DNA from: Paludibacterium paludis
Lineage (GTDB): Bacteria; Pseudomonadota; Gammaproteobacteria; Burkholderiales; Chromobacteriaceae
Direction of reading: 5' to 3'
Assembly: GCF_018802605.1 (NCBI RefSeq)
Contig: NZ_CP069161.1
Location: forward strand, 2,604,001-2,668,000
DNA: 64,000 bases
Shown here: piece by piece, positions 35,139 through 44,164 of the stretch
Numbering within the stretch: the stretch's first letter is position 1
Layout: every line of letters starts with the position of its first letter
Position numbers and translations under genes: made by a program
Notes under the pieces: model-generated
Seen by the model: the letters and a program-made list of their open reading frames with translations, nothing else
What the model was told of the DNA's origin: nothing
Database searches by the model: none

Positions 35139-35828
35139 ATGCAACCGAACCTTCAGACGGCCTACTCGCCTTCGCTGGCCGAATCGCGCCACAAGGTTCT
35201 GCGCAACACCTATGCGCTGCTCGGTCTGTCGATGATCCCGACGGTCATCGGCGCGCTGATCGGTGTCAGTATGAACTTCGGCTTTTTGCTGAGACAAAAC
35301 CCGATCATGGGCATCGTGGCTACCTTCGCGATCTTCTACGGACTGGTTTACGCGATTGAACGCAATCGCTACTCCAGCACCGGCATCTATCTGATGCTCG
35401 GCTTCACCTTCGTGATGGGCCTGCTTCTTGCCCCCCTGCTGCAATCCGCTCTCGGCCTGCGCAATGGCGGCGCGCTGATCGCGGTGGCCGGTGGAGCGAC
35501 CGGCGCGATCTTCCTTGGCATGGCGGCGATCGGCGCCACCACCAAGCGCGACCTGTCCGGACTGGGCAGCTTTCTGATGGCCGGCGCCATCGTGCTGATG
35601 CTCGCCGTGATCGCCAACATCGTGATGCAGATGCCGGCGATGATGCTGGCGATTTCCTGCGGTTTCGCGCTGTTCAGCTCGCTGATGATCATGTACCAGG
35701 TGAAGGTGGTCGTGGACGGCGGCGAGGACAGCTACATCTCCGCGGCGCTGACGATCTACATCCAGATCTACAACCTGTTCACCAGCCTGCTGCGCATTCT
35801 GATGGTGTTCGCCGGCGATCGCGACTGA
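35139..35828 (+). CDS. yccA: Bax inhibitor-1/YccA family membrane protein
   Basis: 229 residues with seven membrane helices. The family signature is 'DLSGLGSFLMAGAIVLMLA' and the C-terminal 'YISAALTIYIQIYNLFTSLL' ends in a short acidic tail. In E. coli YccA modulates FtsH proteolysis; other BI-1 members leak calcium. AGGAG lies about 11 bases before the ATG. A strong terminator follows. Confidence 0.92.
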   Translation: MQPNLQTAYSPSLAESRHKVLRNTYALLGLSMIPTVIGALIGVSMNFGFLLRQNPIMGIVATFAIFYGLVYAIERNRYSSTGIYLMLGFTFVMGLLLAPLLQSALGLRNGGALIAVAGGATGAIFLGMAAIGATTKRDLSGLGSFLMAGAIVLMLAVIANIVMQMPAMMLAISCGFALFSSLMIMYQVKVVVDGGEDSYISAALTIYIQIYNLFTSLLRILMVFAGDRD

Positions 35829-35855
35829 CCGCGAACGCACTAGCACTCATTGCAT

Positions 35856-35885
35856 CGCCCCCGGTCACGACGCCGGGGGCGTTTT
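35856..35885 (+). terminator. Rho-independent terminator after yccA
   Basis: CGCCCCCGG pairs with CCGGGGGCG and four T's follow. Confidence 0.85.
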
Positions 35886-35967
35886 CATTGGTAAAGCCGT
35901 TTTTTGCAAGTCCGCATCCGGTACCGGCGCTACTCTGGCTTGACACCCACCACACCGGAGCAGCCGC

Positions 35968-36927
35968 ATGATCCCGTCGATTTCCCCGTTGCAGTCATCT
36001 CCCACCCCCCTGTCGGAATTGGGTATCGGCCTGACCCTGGATGAACTTGTCACCCGCGCGGCACAAGGTGATGAAGACGCCATCGAATACCTGGGCAATC
36101 TGGCGCTGCGCGACGACGCCATCGGCAAAACCGCGGCTCTCGCCTGGTTCGACCTGACGATGCACGAATCGTCAGTCATACGCGACAGGCTTGCCGACCA
36201 AGCGGACATGATGCTGCGTATCGTCGCCCAAACCGCAACCCATGACAGTATCGATACCGGCCTGCTACCCGCCTTGGGCAACCCCGGCCATCTGGCCTTC
36301 CTGTTGGGCAGCCGGGCGCATGACCTCGGACACACGGTGGTGGAAAAATTTCTCAATCAGGCCTTCAGGCACAAATCGGGCGACCCGGGTGAGATCGCCG
36401 CGCGCAAAGACAGCCTGGGAGAATCCCCATGGACTCTGGCGCGCCTTGTCTCGCAGGACGAGATTCATGCCGAGCTCGAGCGGCTGCCCCGCATGCGGAC
36501 CTGCCGGACCCTCCCGCGCGTGGTCACCGCCACCGAACTGCCCGGCCTGCTGCTCGAAGAAAAGTCGGGCACTTCGCCATGGCTCGTCCCGTTTTATCAA
36601 AGCCTGCACTGGACGCTCCTTGTCAGGCTGGCCAACGGACGCTGGCTCCACTTCGATTCCAACAGCGAAGGATCGCACCACCCGCTCACCGGATTGTTGC
36701 CGGCCGATCAATTGACATGCGCGCATGCGCGGCTACAGAAAAATGTACCCAATGGCTGCGGGCTTTTCATGACGGAGGCCATCCAGCGCCTGCAAGAAAA
36801 CCGCCTGGGAGACCCGCAAACGGTGTTGAACGCGATGATCGGGGAATTTCAAGCCATGGACGATGCCGGCCTCGCACACTTCAACCGACAAAAAAGAATG
36901 GCGCTGATCAGACCTTTGCTGGATTAG
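35968..36927 (+). CDS. Predicted clan CE (ULP/deubiquitinase-like) cysteine protease
   Basis: 319 residues with no signal peptide. The C-terminal half carries the catalytic layout of clan CE peptidases: His in 'SLHWTLLV' (H214), Asp in 'RWLHFDSNS' (D230), the oxyanion Gln in 'LQKNV' (Q257) and the nucleophile in 'PNGCGLFM' (C264). The spacings (16 residues His to Asp, 7 Gln to Cys) match SUMO/ubiquitin proteases such as SseL, ElaD and XopD. The N-terminal 200 residues are helical and polar without a known domain. In bacteria this fold is typical of effectors injected into eukaryotic cells that remove ubiquitin or SUMO, or acetylate host proteins. No secretion apparatus or chaperone gene is in the window, so delivery is unknown. 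The family call is from motif order only. Confidence 0.7.
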   Translation: MIPSISPLQSSPTPLSELGIGLTLDELVTRAAQGDEDAIEYLGNLALRDDAIGKTAALAWFDLTMHESSVIRDRLADQADMMLRIVAQTATHDSIDTGLLPALGNPGHLAFLLGSRAHDLGHTVVEKFLNQAFRHKSGDPGEIAARKDSLGESPWTLARLVSQDEIHAELERLPRMRTCRTLPRVVTATELPGLLLEEKSGTSPWLVPFYQSLHWTLLVRLANGRWLHFDSNSEGSHHPLTGLLPADQLTCAHARLQKNVPNGCGLFMTEAIQRLQENRLGDPQTVLNAMIGEFQAMDDAGLAHFNRQKRMALIRPLLD

Positions 36928-38227
36928 CGTCAGGCAGCCAATCCGGCCACCAGCCATCGTCGGCGCGCGCGTCCAGCGCCACGGCCACACCGGGAACCGC
37001 GGCGATACGACCGTCATCGCGCACGAGAAGCGGAAGACCGGCGCGCAACGCCGGAGGGATACCCCACTCCTGAAGCAGGGTCTTGACGCGCTTGTGGCCG
37101 ATCTCCAGCAACACGCGCTCTCCCCCCTCCCTCGGCACCAGCCTCAATCCGGCCTCCAGTACCGATTCGGCCAGCCCGCCACGGCGCCGGGACCAGACAA
37201 ACCGACCTTCCCATCCTTCCTGAATCGAACCGCTGTCGGGCCAGGCGAGCGGGCATGCCCCGCCGGCGCGAAGGCCGGCAACGGCCGCCCTGAGCCGACC
37301 GCGATAGCGGAACACGACAACACCGCCCCATGTCAGGGACGGGGAGCGGTCTTCTCCCGCCACAAGCACCTGATGCCGGAAATCCTCAAGCATTTCCGGC
37401 GCAGCGGATGGCGCACCCAGTTTTCCCAGCCAGGCCACCAGGAGCAGCCTCTGGCGCGGGGCCGACAAGGCTGAAAAACGTCCCAGATCCAGCCCTTCAT
37501 GGTCCTCGCAGGTCTCAAGATCCATGCCCGCGACCTCCTCCAGCACCTGAGCGGCATCGGCCATCAGCGCGGCACTGCGCGCCAGATGACGGCGGTACTC
37601 GGGAACAGCCCGGGCGATACGGGGAAACACATCGTGGCGCAGAAAATTGCGCCGCCAGCGCACATCGGCGTTGCTCTCGTCCTCGACCCACGACAAGGCG
37701 CGGGACACGGCATACGCCTCGATCTCTTCGCGGCTGAACCCAAGCAGCGGGCGCCAGTAACGGCACCCACCCTCGTCGCGAAGCGTCGGCATGCCCGCCA
37801 GCGCCCTCACCCCGCCACCGCGCAACAATTGCAGCAGTTGCGTCTCCGACTGATCGTCAGCGTGATGAGCCAGCACCACGCAATCGGCCCGGCTCTCGCG
37901 ATAAACACCGTAACGCGCCTCGCGAGCCACCGCCTCGAGGCTCATGCCTCCCGGTATGGCAAGCTTTACCCGGTGAACACGCAAAGGGACGTTCAGGGCC
38001 TCGCACAACGCGCGGCAATGCTCCACCCAGCGGTCGGCATGGGGACTCAATCCGTGGTGAACGTGCACCGCGCACAAAGAGAACGGGCGCTCGGAACGGC
38101 CGCGCGCCAGAAGATCCAGCAACACGACGGAGTCGATGCCGCCGGAAAGACCAAGCTCCAATGACAAATGGCCGGACAGGCTGTCCGGCCATTGCTTCAG
38201 AACTTCCCGAAAAAGGTCAGGCCGCAT
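36908..38227 (-). CDS. tilS: tRNA(Ile)-lysidine synthetase
   Basis: 439 residues. Converts the wobble C of tRNA-Ile(CAT) to lysidine. The PP-loop '[19 protein letters not shown]' is near residue 35 and '[21 protein letters not shown]' follows; the C-terminal TilS domain ('[19 protein letters not shown]') is complete. ATG 38227 overlaps the accA stop by 11 bases, indicating coupled translation; an in-frame ATG at 38245 is inside accA. Its 3' end overlaps the convergent protease-like gene by 20 bases. Confidence 0.93.
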   Translation of the reverse strand: MRPDLFREVLKQWPDSLSGHLSLELGLSGGIDSVVLLDLLARGRSERPFSLCAVHVHHGLSPHADRWVEHCRALCEALNVPLRVHRVKLAIPGGMSLEAVAREARYGVYRESRADCVVLAHHADDQSETQLLQLLRGGGVRALAGMPTLRDEGGCRYWRPLLGFSREEIEAYAVSRALSWVEDESNADVRWRRNFLRHDVFPRIARAVPEYRRHLARSAALMADAAQVLEEVAGMDLETCEDHEGLDLGRFSALSAPRQRLLLVAWLGKLGAPSAAPEMLEDFRHQVLVAGEDRSPSLTWGGVVVFRYRGRLRAAVAGLRAGGACPLAWPDSGSIQEGWEGRFVWSRRRGGLAESVLEAGLRLVPREGGERVLLEIGHKRVKTLLQEWGIPPALRAGLPLLVRDDGRIAAVPGVAVALDARADDGWWPDWLPDANPAKV

Positions 38228-39182
38228 TTTCCAGGTAACGTCCATAACTCATCAGACGGTCAAAGCGGGTCTTGAGAATCTCGTCGATCGCCCTTCCGTT
38301 GATTTCTTTCATCTGATCCTGCAAAACCCGCTTGAGCGAACTCATCATCTGCCCGTGGTCGCGGTGAGCGCCGCCCAGGGGTTCGTTGACCACCCGGTCG
38401 ATCAGGCCGAGCGACTTGAGGCGATTCGCGGTAATGCCGAGCGCTTCGGCCGCCTCGGCGGCGCGTTCGGCGGTTTTCCAGAGAATGGAGGCGCAGCCTT
38501 CCGGAGAAATCACCGAGTAAGTGGCGTACTGAAGCATATTGACGTAATCACCGACGGCAATCGCCAGCGCGCCGCCCGAGCCGCCCTCGCCGATCACGGT
38601 GACGATCACCGGCACGCGCAGCTTGGCCATTTCATAAAGGTTGCGGCCAATGGCCTCGCTCTGCCCGCGCTCTTCCGCGCCGATCCCCGGGTACGCGCCC
38701 ATGGTATCGACGAACGTCATCACCGGAATGGCAAACTTTTCGGCGAGCTTCATCAGGCGCAAAGCCTTGCGATAGCCTTCCGGGCGGGGCATGCCGAAAT
38801 TGCGGAGAATCTTTTCCTTGGTCTCGCGCCCCTTCTGGTGGCCGATGACCATGACGGGCTGTCCGTTGAAACGGGCGAGTCCGCCAACGATTGCCGGGTC
38901 GTCGGCATAGGTGCGATCCCCGTGCAATTCATGAAAATCAGTGAAAATGGTGTTGATGTAATCCAGCGCCAAAGGGCGCTGCGGATGGCGGGCCACCAGG
39001 GAGATCTGGGCCGGAGTCAGCTTGCTGTACAGTGTTTTGGTCAGCTCCTGACTCTTCTTTTGCAAGCGAGCGATCTCTTCGGAAATGTCCAGAACGGAGT
39101 CGTCCTGAACGAACCGCAACTCTTCAATTTTGTTTTCCAGCTCGGCAATCGGCTGCTCAAAATCGAGAAAGGTTGGCTTCAT
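38217..39182 (-). CDS. accA: Acetyl-CoA carboxylase carboxyltransferase subunit alpha
   Basis: 321 residues, as expected for AccA (E. coli 319). Starts '[20 protein letters not shown]' and shows the core '[20 protein letters not shown]' with '[15 protein letters not shown]'. With AccD it transfers carboxyl from biotin to acetyl-CoA in fatty acid synthesis. ATG 39182 matches the family start; the frame runs a further 26 codons upstream without similarity. Coupled with tilS downstream. Confidence 0.96.
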   Translation of the reverse strand: MKPTFLDFEQPIAELENKIEELRFVQDDSVLDISEEIARLQKKSQELTKTLYSKLTPAQISLVARHPQRPLALDYINTIFTDFHELHGDRTYADDPAIVGGLARFNGQPVMVIGHQKGRETKEKILRNFGMPRPEGYRKALRLMKLAEKFAIPVMTFVDTMGAYPGIGAEERGQSEAIGRNLYEMAKLRVPVIVTVIGEGGSGGALAIAVGDYVNMLQYATYSVISPEGCASILWKTAERAAEAAEALGITANRLKSLGLIDRVVNEPLGGAHRDHGQMMSSLKRVLQDQMKEINGRAIDEILKTRFDRLMSYGRYLENAA

Positions 39183-39399
39183 GCGTTTCGTAATCCGGTC
39201 GAGGAGAATCCCGGAATAATACATGAGGCTGACGACCGACGTCACCTCTCTGTCCGACAAAATGCATTCACCATCATGGAATTTAAAAAAATGCGGGTTT
39301 TCCCTAAAAAACTCGATGAAACCCCTTGCGCAAGCAAAAACGATATGGTTTAATTCGCCTCCTCGCTGATCGCGAAATGCAGTCAGCAGAACGGTTCCA

Positions 39400-39475
39400 G
39401 GGCGTTTAGCTCAGTTGGTAGAGCGTCTGCCTTACAAGCAGAATGTCGGCGGTTCGACTCCGTCAACGCCCACCA
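39400..39475 (+). tRNA. tRNA-Val(TAC), copy 1
   Basis: 76-base cloverleaf, anticodon loop CTTACAA (TAC), encoded CCA. First of five identical copies in the tandem array. Confidence 0.96.
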
Positions 39476-39481
39476 GGGTCT

Positions 39482-39558
39482 GGAGCGGTAGTTCAGTTGG
39501 TTAGAATACCGGCCTGTCACGCCGGGGGTCGCGGGTTCGAGTCCCGTCCGCTCCGCCA
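39482..39558 (+). tRNA. tRNA-Asp(GTC), copy 1
   Basis: 77-base cloverleaf, anticodon loop CTGTCAC (GTC), encoded CCA; six bases after the preceding tRNA-Val. Confidence 0.96.
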
Positions 39559-39585
39559 GGCACCCTGCCGTCACAATGGAATTCC

Positions 39586-39661
39586 GGGCGTTTAGCTCAG
39601 TTGGTAGAGCGTCTGCCTTACAAGCAGAATGTCGGCGGTTCGACTCCGTCAACGCCCACCA
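39586..39661 (+). tRNA. tRNA-Val(TAC), copy 2
   Basis: Identical to copy 1. Confidence 0.96.
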
Positions 39662-39667
39662 AGGTTT

Positions 39668-39744
39668 GGAGCGGTAGTTCAGTTGGTTAGAATACCGGCC
39701 TGTCACGCCGGGGGTCGCGGGTTCGAGTCCCGTCCGCTCCGCCA
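39668..39744 (+). tRNA. tRNA-Asp(GTC), copy 2
   Basis: Identical to the first tRNA-Asp of the array. Confidence 0.96.
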
Positions 39745-39766
39745 AATCGTTGCAGTACCCTTAAAG

Positions 39767-39842
39767 GGGCGTTTAGCTCAGTTGGTAGAGCGTCTGCCTT
39801 ACAAGCAGAATGTCGGCGGTTCGACTCCGTCAACGCCCACCA
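39767..39842 (+). tRNA. tRNA-Val(TAC), copy 3
   Basis: Identical to copy 1; preceded by a GCAGTACCCTT spacer that recurs before copies 4 and 5. Confidence 0.96.
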
Positions 39843-39846
39843 GGTT

Positions 39847-39923
39847 GGAGCGGTAGTTCAGTTGGTTAGAATACCGGCCTGTCACGCCGGGGGTCGCGGG
39901 TTCGAGTCCCGTCCGCTCCGCCA
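39847..39923 (+). tRNA. tRNA-Asp(GTC), copy 3
   Basis: Identical to the first tRNA-Asp of the array. Confidence 0.96.
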
Positions 39924-39945
39924 ACCTTCGCAGTACCCTTGATCA

Positions 39946-40021
39946 GGGCGTTTAGCTCAGTTGGTAGAGCGTCTGCCTTACAAGCAGAATGTCGGCGGTT
40001 CGACTCCGTCAACGCCCACCA
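39946..40021 (+). tRNA. tRNA-Val(TAC), copy 4
   Basis: Identical to copy 1. Confidence 0.96.
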
Positions 40022-40026
40022 GAGTT

Positions 40027-40103
40027 GGAGCGGTAGTTCAGTTGGTTAGAATACCGGCCTGTCACGCCGGGGGTCGCGGGTTCGAGTCCCGTCCGCTCCG
40101 CCA
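40027..40103 (+). tRNA. tRNA-Asp(GTC), copy 4
   Basis: Identical to the first tRNA-Asp of the array. Confidence 0.96.
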
Positions 40104-40124
40104 ACTCCTGCAGTACCCTTATCA

Positions 40125-40200
40125 GGGCGTTTAGCTCAGTTGGTAGAGCGTCTGCCTTACAAGCAGAATGTCGGCGGTTCGACTCCGTCAACGCCCACCA
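40125..40200 (+). tRNA. tRNA-Val(TAC), copy 5
   Basis: Identical to copy 1. Confidence 0.96.
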
Positions 40201-40204
40201 GGTT

Positions 40205-40281
40205 GGAGCGGTAGTTCAGTTGGTTAGAATACCGGCCTGTCACGCCGGGGGTCGCGGGTTCGAGTCCCGTCCGCTCCGCCA
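40205..40281 (+). tRNA. tRNA-Asp(GTC), copy 5
   Basis: Identical to the first tRNA-Asp; last gene of the array before the terminator. Confidence 0.96.
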
Positions 40282-40290
40282 ACACGCATC

Positions 40291-40334
40291 AGGCTTCACG
40301 ACACGCCTCCGGGCATGAGTCGCGAAGCCTTTTT
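40291..40334 (+). terminator. Terminator of the tRNA array
   Basis: AGGCTTCACGAC pairs with GTCGCGAAGCCT (one G-T type mismatch) across a 16-base loop, with four or five T's after it. Confidence 0.8.
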
Positions 40335-40399
40335 GTCGTTCGCCCCTTCCTGGAATACACCGGCCCGCGGAGTGAACCGCGAACCGGCAAGCCCATCCG

Positions 40400-40894
40400 T
40401 CAGCGACCGTGACGACGCCACAGAACGATCACGAACATCAGCACCATCACAAAGAAAACCAGCACCCAGAACGGCATCGCCATGCCCAGAAACGTCCAGT
40501 CAACCACGGCGCACTCGCCGCTGCCTTCGAACACCTTGCGAAACATTCTGGAAAAGGGCATCGTTTGCAGCATGTAATCGAGGCCGGGACCACAGGCGGG
40601 CACCATGTCGGCGGGCAAATGCTGCAACCACAACTGGCGCAGTGAAACGGACCCACCGGCAATGGCGGCCAGCGACACCAGCACGGCCCCGATGCGGAAT
40701 CCGGTCCGGCCAGGATTGGCAAGCCCTGCGATCAGGGCGACAAGCCCCACCACAATCACGCCAACACGCTGAAAAATGCACAGGGGGCACGGCTCCAGCC
40801 CAAGCGCGTACTGCGAGTACAAGGCAAACCCCATTGCTCCGGCACACGCGGCAGAAATCAGAAAAAACCCTTGTCTACGACCGGGAAACCCCAT
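40400..40894 (-). CDS. dsbB: Disulfide bond formation protein B
   Basis: 164 residues with four membrane helices. The quinone-linked CxxC is 'EPCPLCIFQR' (C36, C39); the periplasmic loop pair is C101 ('PACGPGLDYML') and C128 ('SGECAVVDW'). It reoxidises DsbA and passes electrons to quinone. Start 'MGFPGRRQGFFLISAAC' fits the family. Single gene between the tRNA array and a patatin gene. Confidence 0.94.
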   Translation of the reverse strand: MGFPGRRQGFFLISAACAGAMGFALYSQYALGLEPCPLCIFQRVGVIVVGLVALIAGLANPGRTGFRIGAVLVSLAAIAGGSVSLRQLWLQHLPADMVPACGPGLDYMLQTMPFSRMFRKVFEGSGECAVVDWTFLGMAMPFWVLVFFVMVLMFVIVLWRRHGR

Positions 40895-40958
40895 GGTAAC
40901 AAACCCTTCATAATTGTTTTAATCAGAACTAAGCCGAAGCTCAGATCATAACCGCTTA

Positions 40959-42095
40959 TCAAAGTTCCAGAAACCTGCAAATCGCGTCTCGCTGCACCAT
41001 TGCATCCTGATAACCAAGCGAGATCAGCTCCCGGGTATAACCCGGTTCGAACAGCAGATAGGTCGCCAGCACCGCGCCGCGCTGCCCGGTCCCTCCCGTC
41101 CCCCTCAACAGGAATCGCAGCATCGGCGGAAACAGGCGGATATGCTTATGAGCTATTTTTTCCAGTGACTGGCTTGGATTCAACATGAAAATATCCACTT
41201 TGCGCAGACGGGTCTCATGCACCAGGTCCGGATCGCGCGCCAGCAGCGACATCGTATGATTAACGCGCACCAGCCGCTCAAGATCGGTCGCCATGCTGTC
41301 CAGAAAAACGCTATTGAGCAAGTGGCCGAATACCTGCGCGGGGGATGGATAGCTGCCCGAACGCCGCCGCTCCATCCCGTGGTGCTGATGAGCCAGCCCC
41401 ACCACGAAAAGACGGTCGGCCCCCAAGTGCAGGGCAGGCGACAGCGGTGTCATCTGGCGCACCGCGCCATCGCAATAATACCCGTCCGACAGCTTCACCG
41501 CGGGAAACAGCAAGGGAATGGCCGACGTCGCCAGCAAGTGATCAAGCGTGAGCGCCTCCCGCACGCCAACCCGCTGATGCCGCGTCCACTCCTCCAGTTC
41601 GGTTTTTCCCTGAAAAAAGGTCACCGAGATGCCCGTGGTATAGCAAGAGGCGCTAAGCGCCAGCGCTTCGAGCGCCCCGCTGCCAATGGCTCGCCCGACG
41701 CCAGAAAGATCCATCACGTCGTCAAGAAAATGCCGCAAAGGACGATTGTCCAGAAAACTCGCCGGCGGCCCCCAGGCACGACCGGCCGTCAGGATGGACA
41801 CCCCGAAGTGCAGAAAGGTTTTCAGGAAGTAAGCGATACTGCCATCGTAAACATCATCGATGTGGACACGTTTCCAGATCTTTGTCAGATAGTGCGCGGT
41901 GCGCCGGAAATCCTCGGCGCCACTGGCAAGAGCCACGGCGTTGATCGCCCCGGCAGAGGTACCGCAAATAACCGGAAACGGATTGCGCTCCGGGGCGGAT
42001 TGCATGCGGGAAATAGCGAGCAGCACCCCCGCCTGATATGCCGCCCGGGCGCCGCCGCCGGACAGCACGAGTCCCGTCCGAGGCGTCTCCGTCAT
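40959..42095 (-). CDS. Patatin-like phospholipase
   Basis: 378 residues, no signal peptide. Oxyanion motif '[13 protein letters not shown]' (residues 11-23), nucleophile S47 in '[10 protein letters not shown]', and the dyad Asp in '[12 protein letters not shown]'. A C-terminal part of about 100 residues follows the catalytic domain. Such cytoplasmic or secreted acyl hydrolases may act on membrane phospholipids. The gene stands alone in an AT-rich surrounding. Confidence 0.88.
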   Translation of the reverse strand: MTETPRTGLVLSGGGARAAYQAGVLLAISRMQSAPERNPFPVICGTSAGAINAVALASGAEDFRRTAHYLTKIWKRVHIDDVYDGSIAYFLKTFLHFGVSILTAGRAWGPPASFLDNRPLRHFLDDVMDLSGVGRAIGSGALEALALSASCYTTGISVTFFQGKTELEEWTRHQRVGVREALTLDHLLATSAIPLLFPAVKLSDGYYCDGAVRQMTPLSPALHLGADRLFVVGLAHQHHGMERRRSGSYPSPAQVFGHLLNSVFLDSMATDLERLVRVNHTMSLLARDPDLVHETRLRKVDIFMLNPSQSLEKIAHKHIRLFPPMLRFLLRGTGGTGQRGAVLATYLLFEPGYTRELISLGYQDAMVQRDAICRFLEL

Positions 42096-42183
42096 GACGA
42101 TGTCCCGATAAAAGTCAGTGCATTAATTTATCAATAGCAGAATCATCTATCAAACATCAAATCAATGCACTGCCCCGGCTTCA

Positions 42184-43527
42184 TCAGTCCTCGCCGGCCA
42201 CCATCATCCCGCCGATCAGCACTGAACCGGTACGCCGTCCGCCCCGGTCGATCGCATCGTTTCCGATGGCCTCGATATCGAGGAACATCTCCCGCAGATT
42301 ACCGGCAATCGTCAGCTCCTCGACCGGCCAGGCGATGACGCCATTTTCCACCCAGAATCCGCATGCGCCGCGCGAGTAGTCTCCGGTCACGGTATTCACG
42401 CCCTGCCCCATCAGCTCGGTGACGAGCAACCCAGTTCCCATACGGGCCAGCAGGGCCTCGAATGTCTCGCCGGTATCCTGCAGGGTGAGGTTATGCGAGC
42501 CGCCGGCATTCCCGGTGGTCGCCATGCCAAGCTTGCGCGCGGAGTAACTGCCCAGCATATAACCCTTGAGCACGCCGCCATCCACCAGCCGTCGCGGCGC
42601 CGTGGCGACACCCTCGTTGTCGAAGGGACTGCTGGCCAGTCCGCGGGGCAGGAAGGGATCCTCGTCGATGGTCACCTTGTCGGAAAACACCCGGGTATCG
42701 AGGGCGTCCAGCAGGAAGCTCGATTTGCGGTACAGGCTGCCGCCACTGATTGCCGCCACCAGATGGCCGATCAGCGAAGCGGCGACCGGAGCCTCGAACA
42801 GCACCGGATAACGCCCCGTGCGAACACGCCGGGCATCCAGGCGGCGCACACTGCGCTCTCCGGCTTTCCGGCCGACTTGCGCGGCCGTGTCCAGATCCTC
42901 GGGATGGCGGGCGACACTGTACCAGTAGTCACGCTGCATGGCCGCCCCTTCTCCGGCCACCACCGCCGCCGACAGGCTGTGCCGGGTGCTGGAAAAGCCA
43001 TCGAGAAAGCCATGGCTGTTGGCATAGATGAACTGGCTCGAATGGGAAGAGACGGTGGCGCCTTCCGAGTTGACGATCCGCTCGCTGACCCCGCGGGCGG
43101 CTTCCTCGCACTCGCGCGCCAGTCCGATCATCGATTCGACAGGAAGATCCCAAGGGCGATACAGATCAAGATCGCGCGAAGCGGTGGCCAGACGATCCTT
43201 GTCGGCGAGACCGGACGCCGGGTCGTCGGCGGTGAAGCGGGCGATGTTGACGGCGGCGCGCACCGTCTCGGCCAGCGCCGCATCGGAGAAGTCAGATGTG
43301 TTGGCATGGCCTTTTTTCTGGCCGATGTACACCGTGACGCCGACACCCTTGTCCTGGTTGTATTCGATGGTCTCGACCTCGCCAAGACGCACCGTCACGG
43401 TCTGGCCGAGCCCTTCGGACACGTCGGCCTCAGCGGCGGTCGCGCCTTCCTTGCGCGCGAGGTCGAGTACGCGCGCCGCCAGGGTTTCCAGGGAGTTTCG
43501 ACTAAAACTGAAGGTAGAGTCTGCCAT
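42184..43527 (-). CDS. pmbA: Metalloprotease subunit PmbA/TldE
   Basis: 447 residues, starting 'MADSTFSFSRNSLETLAARV'. 'EYNQDKGVGVTVYIGQKKGH' and the C-terminal 'NTVTGDYSRGACGFWVENG' are diagnostic of the TldD/PmbA family. With TldD it forms a protease that matures peptides such as microcins and degrades unfolded peptides. The ATG at 43527 fits the family start. It is divergent from darP, with which it is often paired in Proteobacteria. Confidence 0.94.
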   Translation of the reverse strand: MADSTFSFSRNSLETLAARVLDLARKEGATAAEADVSEGLGQTVTVRLGEVETIEYNQDKGVGVTVYIGQKKGHANTSDFSDAALAETVRAAVNIARFTADDPASGLADKDRLATASRDLDLYRPWDLPVESMIGLARECEEAARGVSERIVNSEGATVSSHSSQFIYANSHGFLDGFSSTRHSLSAAVVAGEGAAMQRDYWYSVARHPEDLDTAAQVGRKAGERSVRRLDARRVRTGRYPVLFEAPVAASLIGHLVAAISGGSLYRKSSFLLDALDTRVFSDKVTIDEDPFLPRGLASSPFDNEGVATAPRRLVDGGVLKGYMLGSYSARKLGMATTGNAGGSHNLTLQDTGETFEALLARMGTGLLVTELMGQGVNTVTGDYSRGACGFWVENGVIAWPVEELTIAGNLREMFLDIEAIGNDAIDRGGRRTGSVLIGGMMVAGED

Positions 43528-43615
43528 AGTGTCTTTCGCAATGGTCCGTGACGCCCGCGTGAAGCAGGCTTTTCCGGTATCATACCAGTCTTGAATTGTA
43601 TTGAGTTCCAAGAAA

Positions 43616-44158
43616 ATGAGCGATCACCACGACGCGTCGACCGGCGACGAGCCGATCAGTAAAAGCGAAAAAAAACGCCAGCTCAACGAGCTGCAGGATC
43701 TGGGCATGGAGCTGGCCGAGCTGCCCAAGGAAAAATTGCGCGCCATGAACCTCGACCCGGATCTTCTCGAGGCCATTCTGGACTATAAGCGATTCACCGC
43801 GCATGGCGCCAAAAAACGCCAGGAACAGTATATCGGCAAACTGATGCGCGACGTGGATCCCGAGCCCATCCGGCAGTACCTCGCCGTGTTGCGCGGAGAA
43901 TCGGGCGAGCACACCGCGTGGCTGCATCTGGTGGAGCGCTGGCGCGAACGTCTGCTGGAAAGCGACGAAACCCTGGCGGCCTTCCTCAACGACTTTCCCG
44001 AGGGCGACGCCCAGCAACTGCGCACCCTGATCCGCAATGCCCGCAAGGAACACCAGGAACAAAAACCTCCCAAGGCGTTCCGCCAGCTGTTCCAGACCAT
44101 CAAGGCGCTGATTCCCGAGCCCGGCGTTCCGGCGGCCAGGGGCGACGGCGAGGACTGA
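43616..44158 (+). CDS. darP: Dual-action ribosomal maturation protein DarP (YjgA, DUF615)
   Basis: 180 residues from ATG 43616. 'SKSEKKRQLNELQDLGMELA' and 'LLEAILDYKRFTAHGAKKRQ' are the core of the family, which binds the 50S subunit late in assembly. Highly charged and helical. Divergent from pmbA, a conserved arrangement. A YheT hydrolase gene follows six bases after its stop. Confidence 0.93.
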   Translation: MSDHHDASTGDEPISKSEKKRQLNELQDLGMELAELPKEKLRAMNLDPDLLEAILDYKRFTAHGAKKRQEQYIGKLMRDVDPEPIRQYLAVLRGESGEHTAWLHLVERWRERLLESDETLAAFLNDFPEGDAQQLRTLIRNARKEHQEQKPPKAFRQLFQTIKALIPEPGVPAARGDGED

Positions 44159-44164
44159 GACGGC

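Noticed and set aside
39383..40191. Open frames across the tRNA array, repeated in the minus direction ('LEPATPGVTGRYSNQLNYRS' type)
   Set aside because: They are translations of tRNA genes, a known source of false protein entries.
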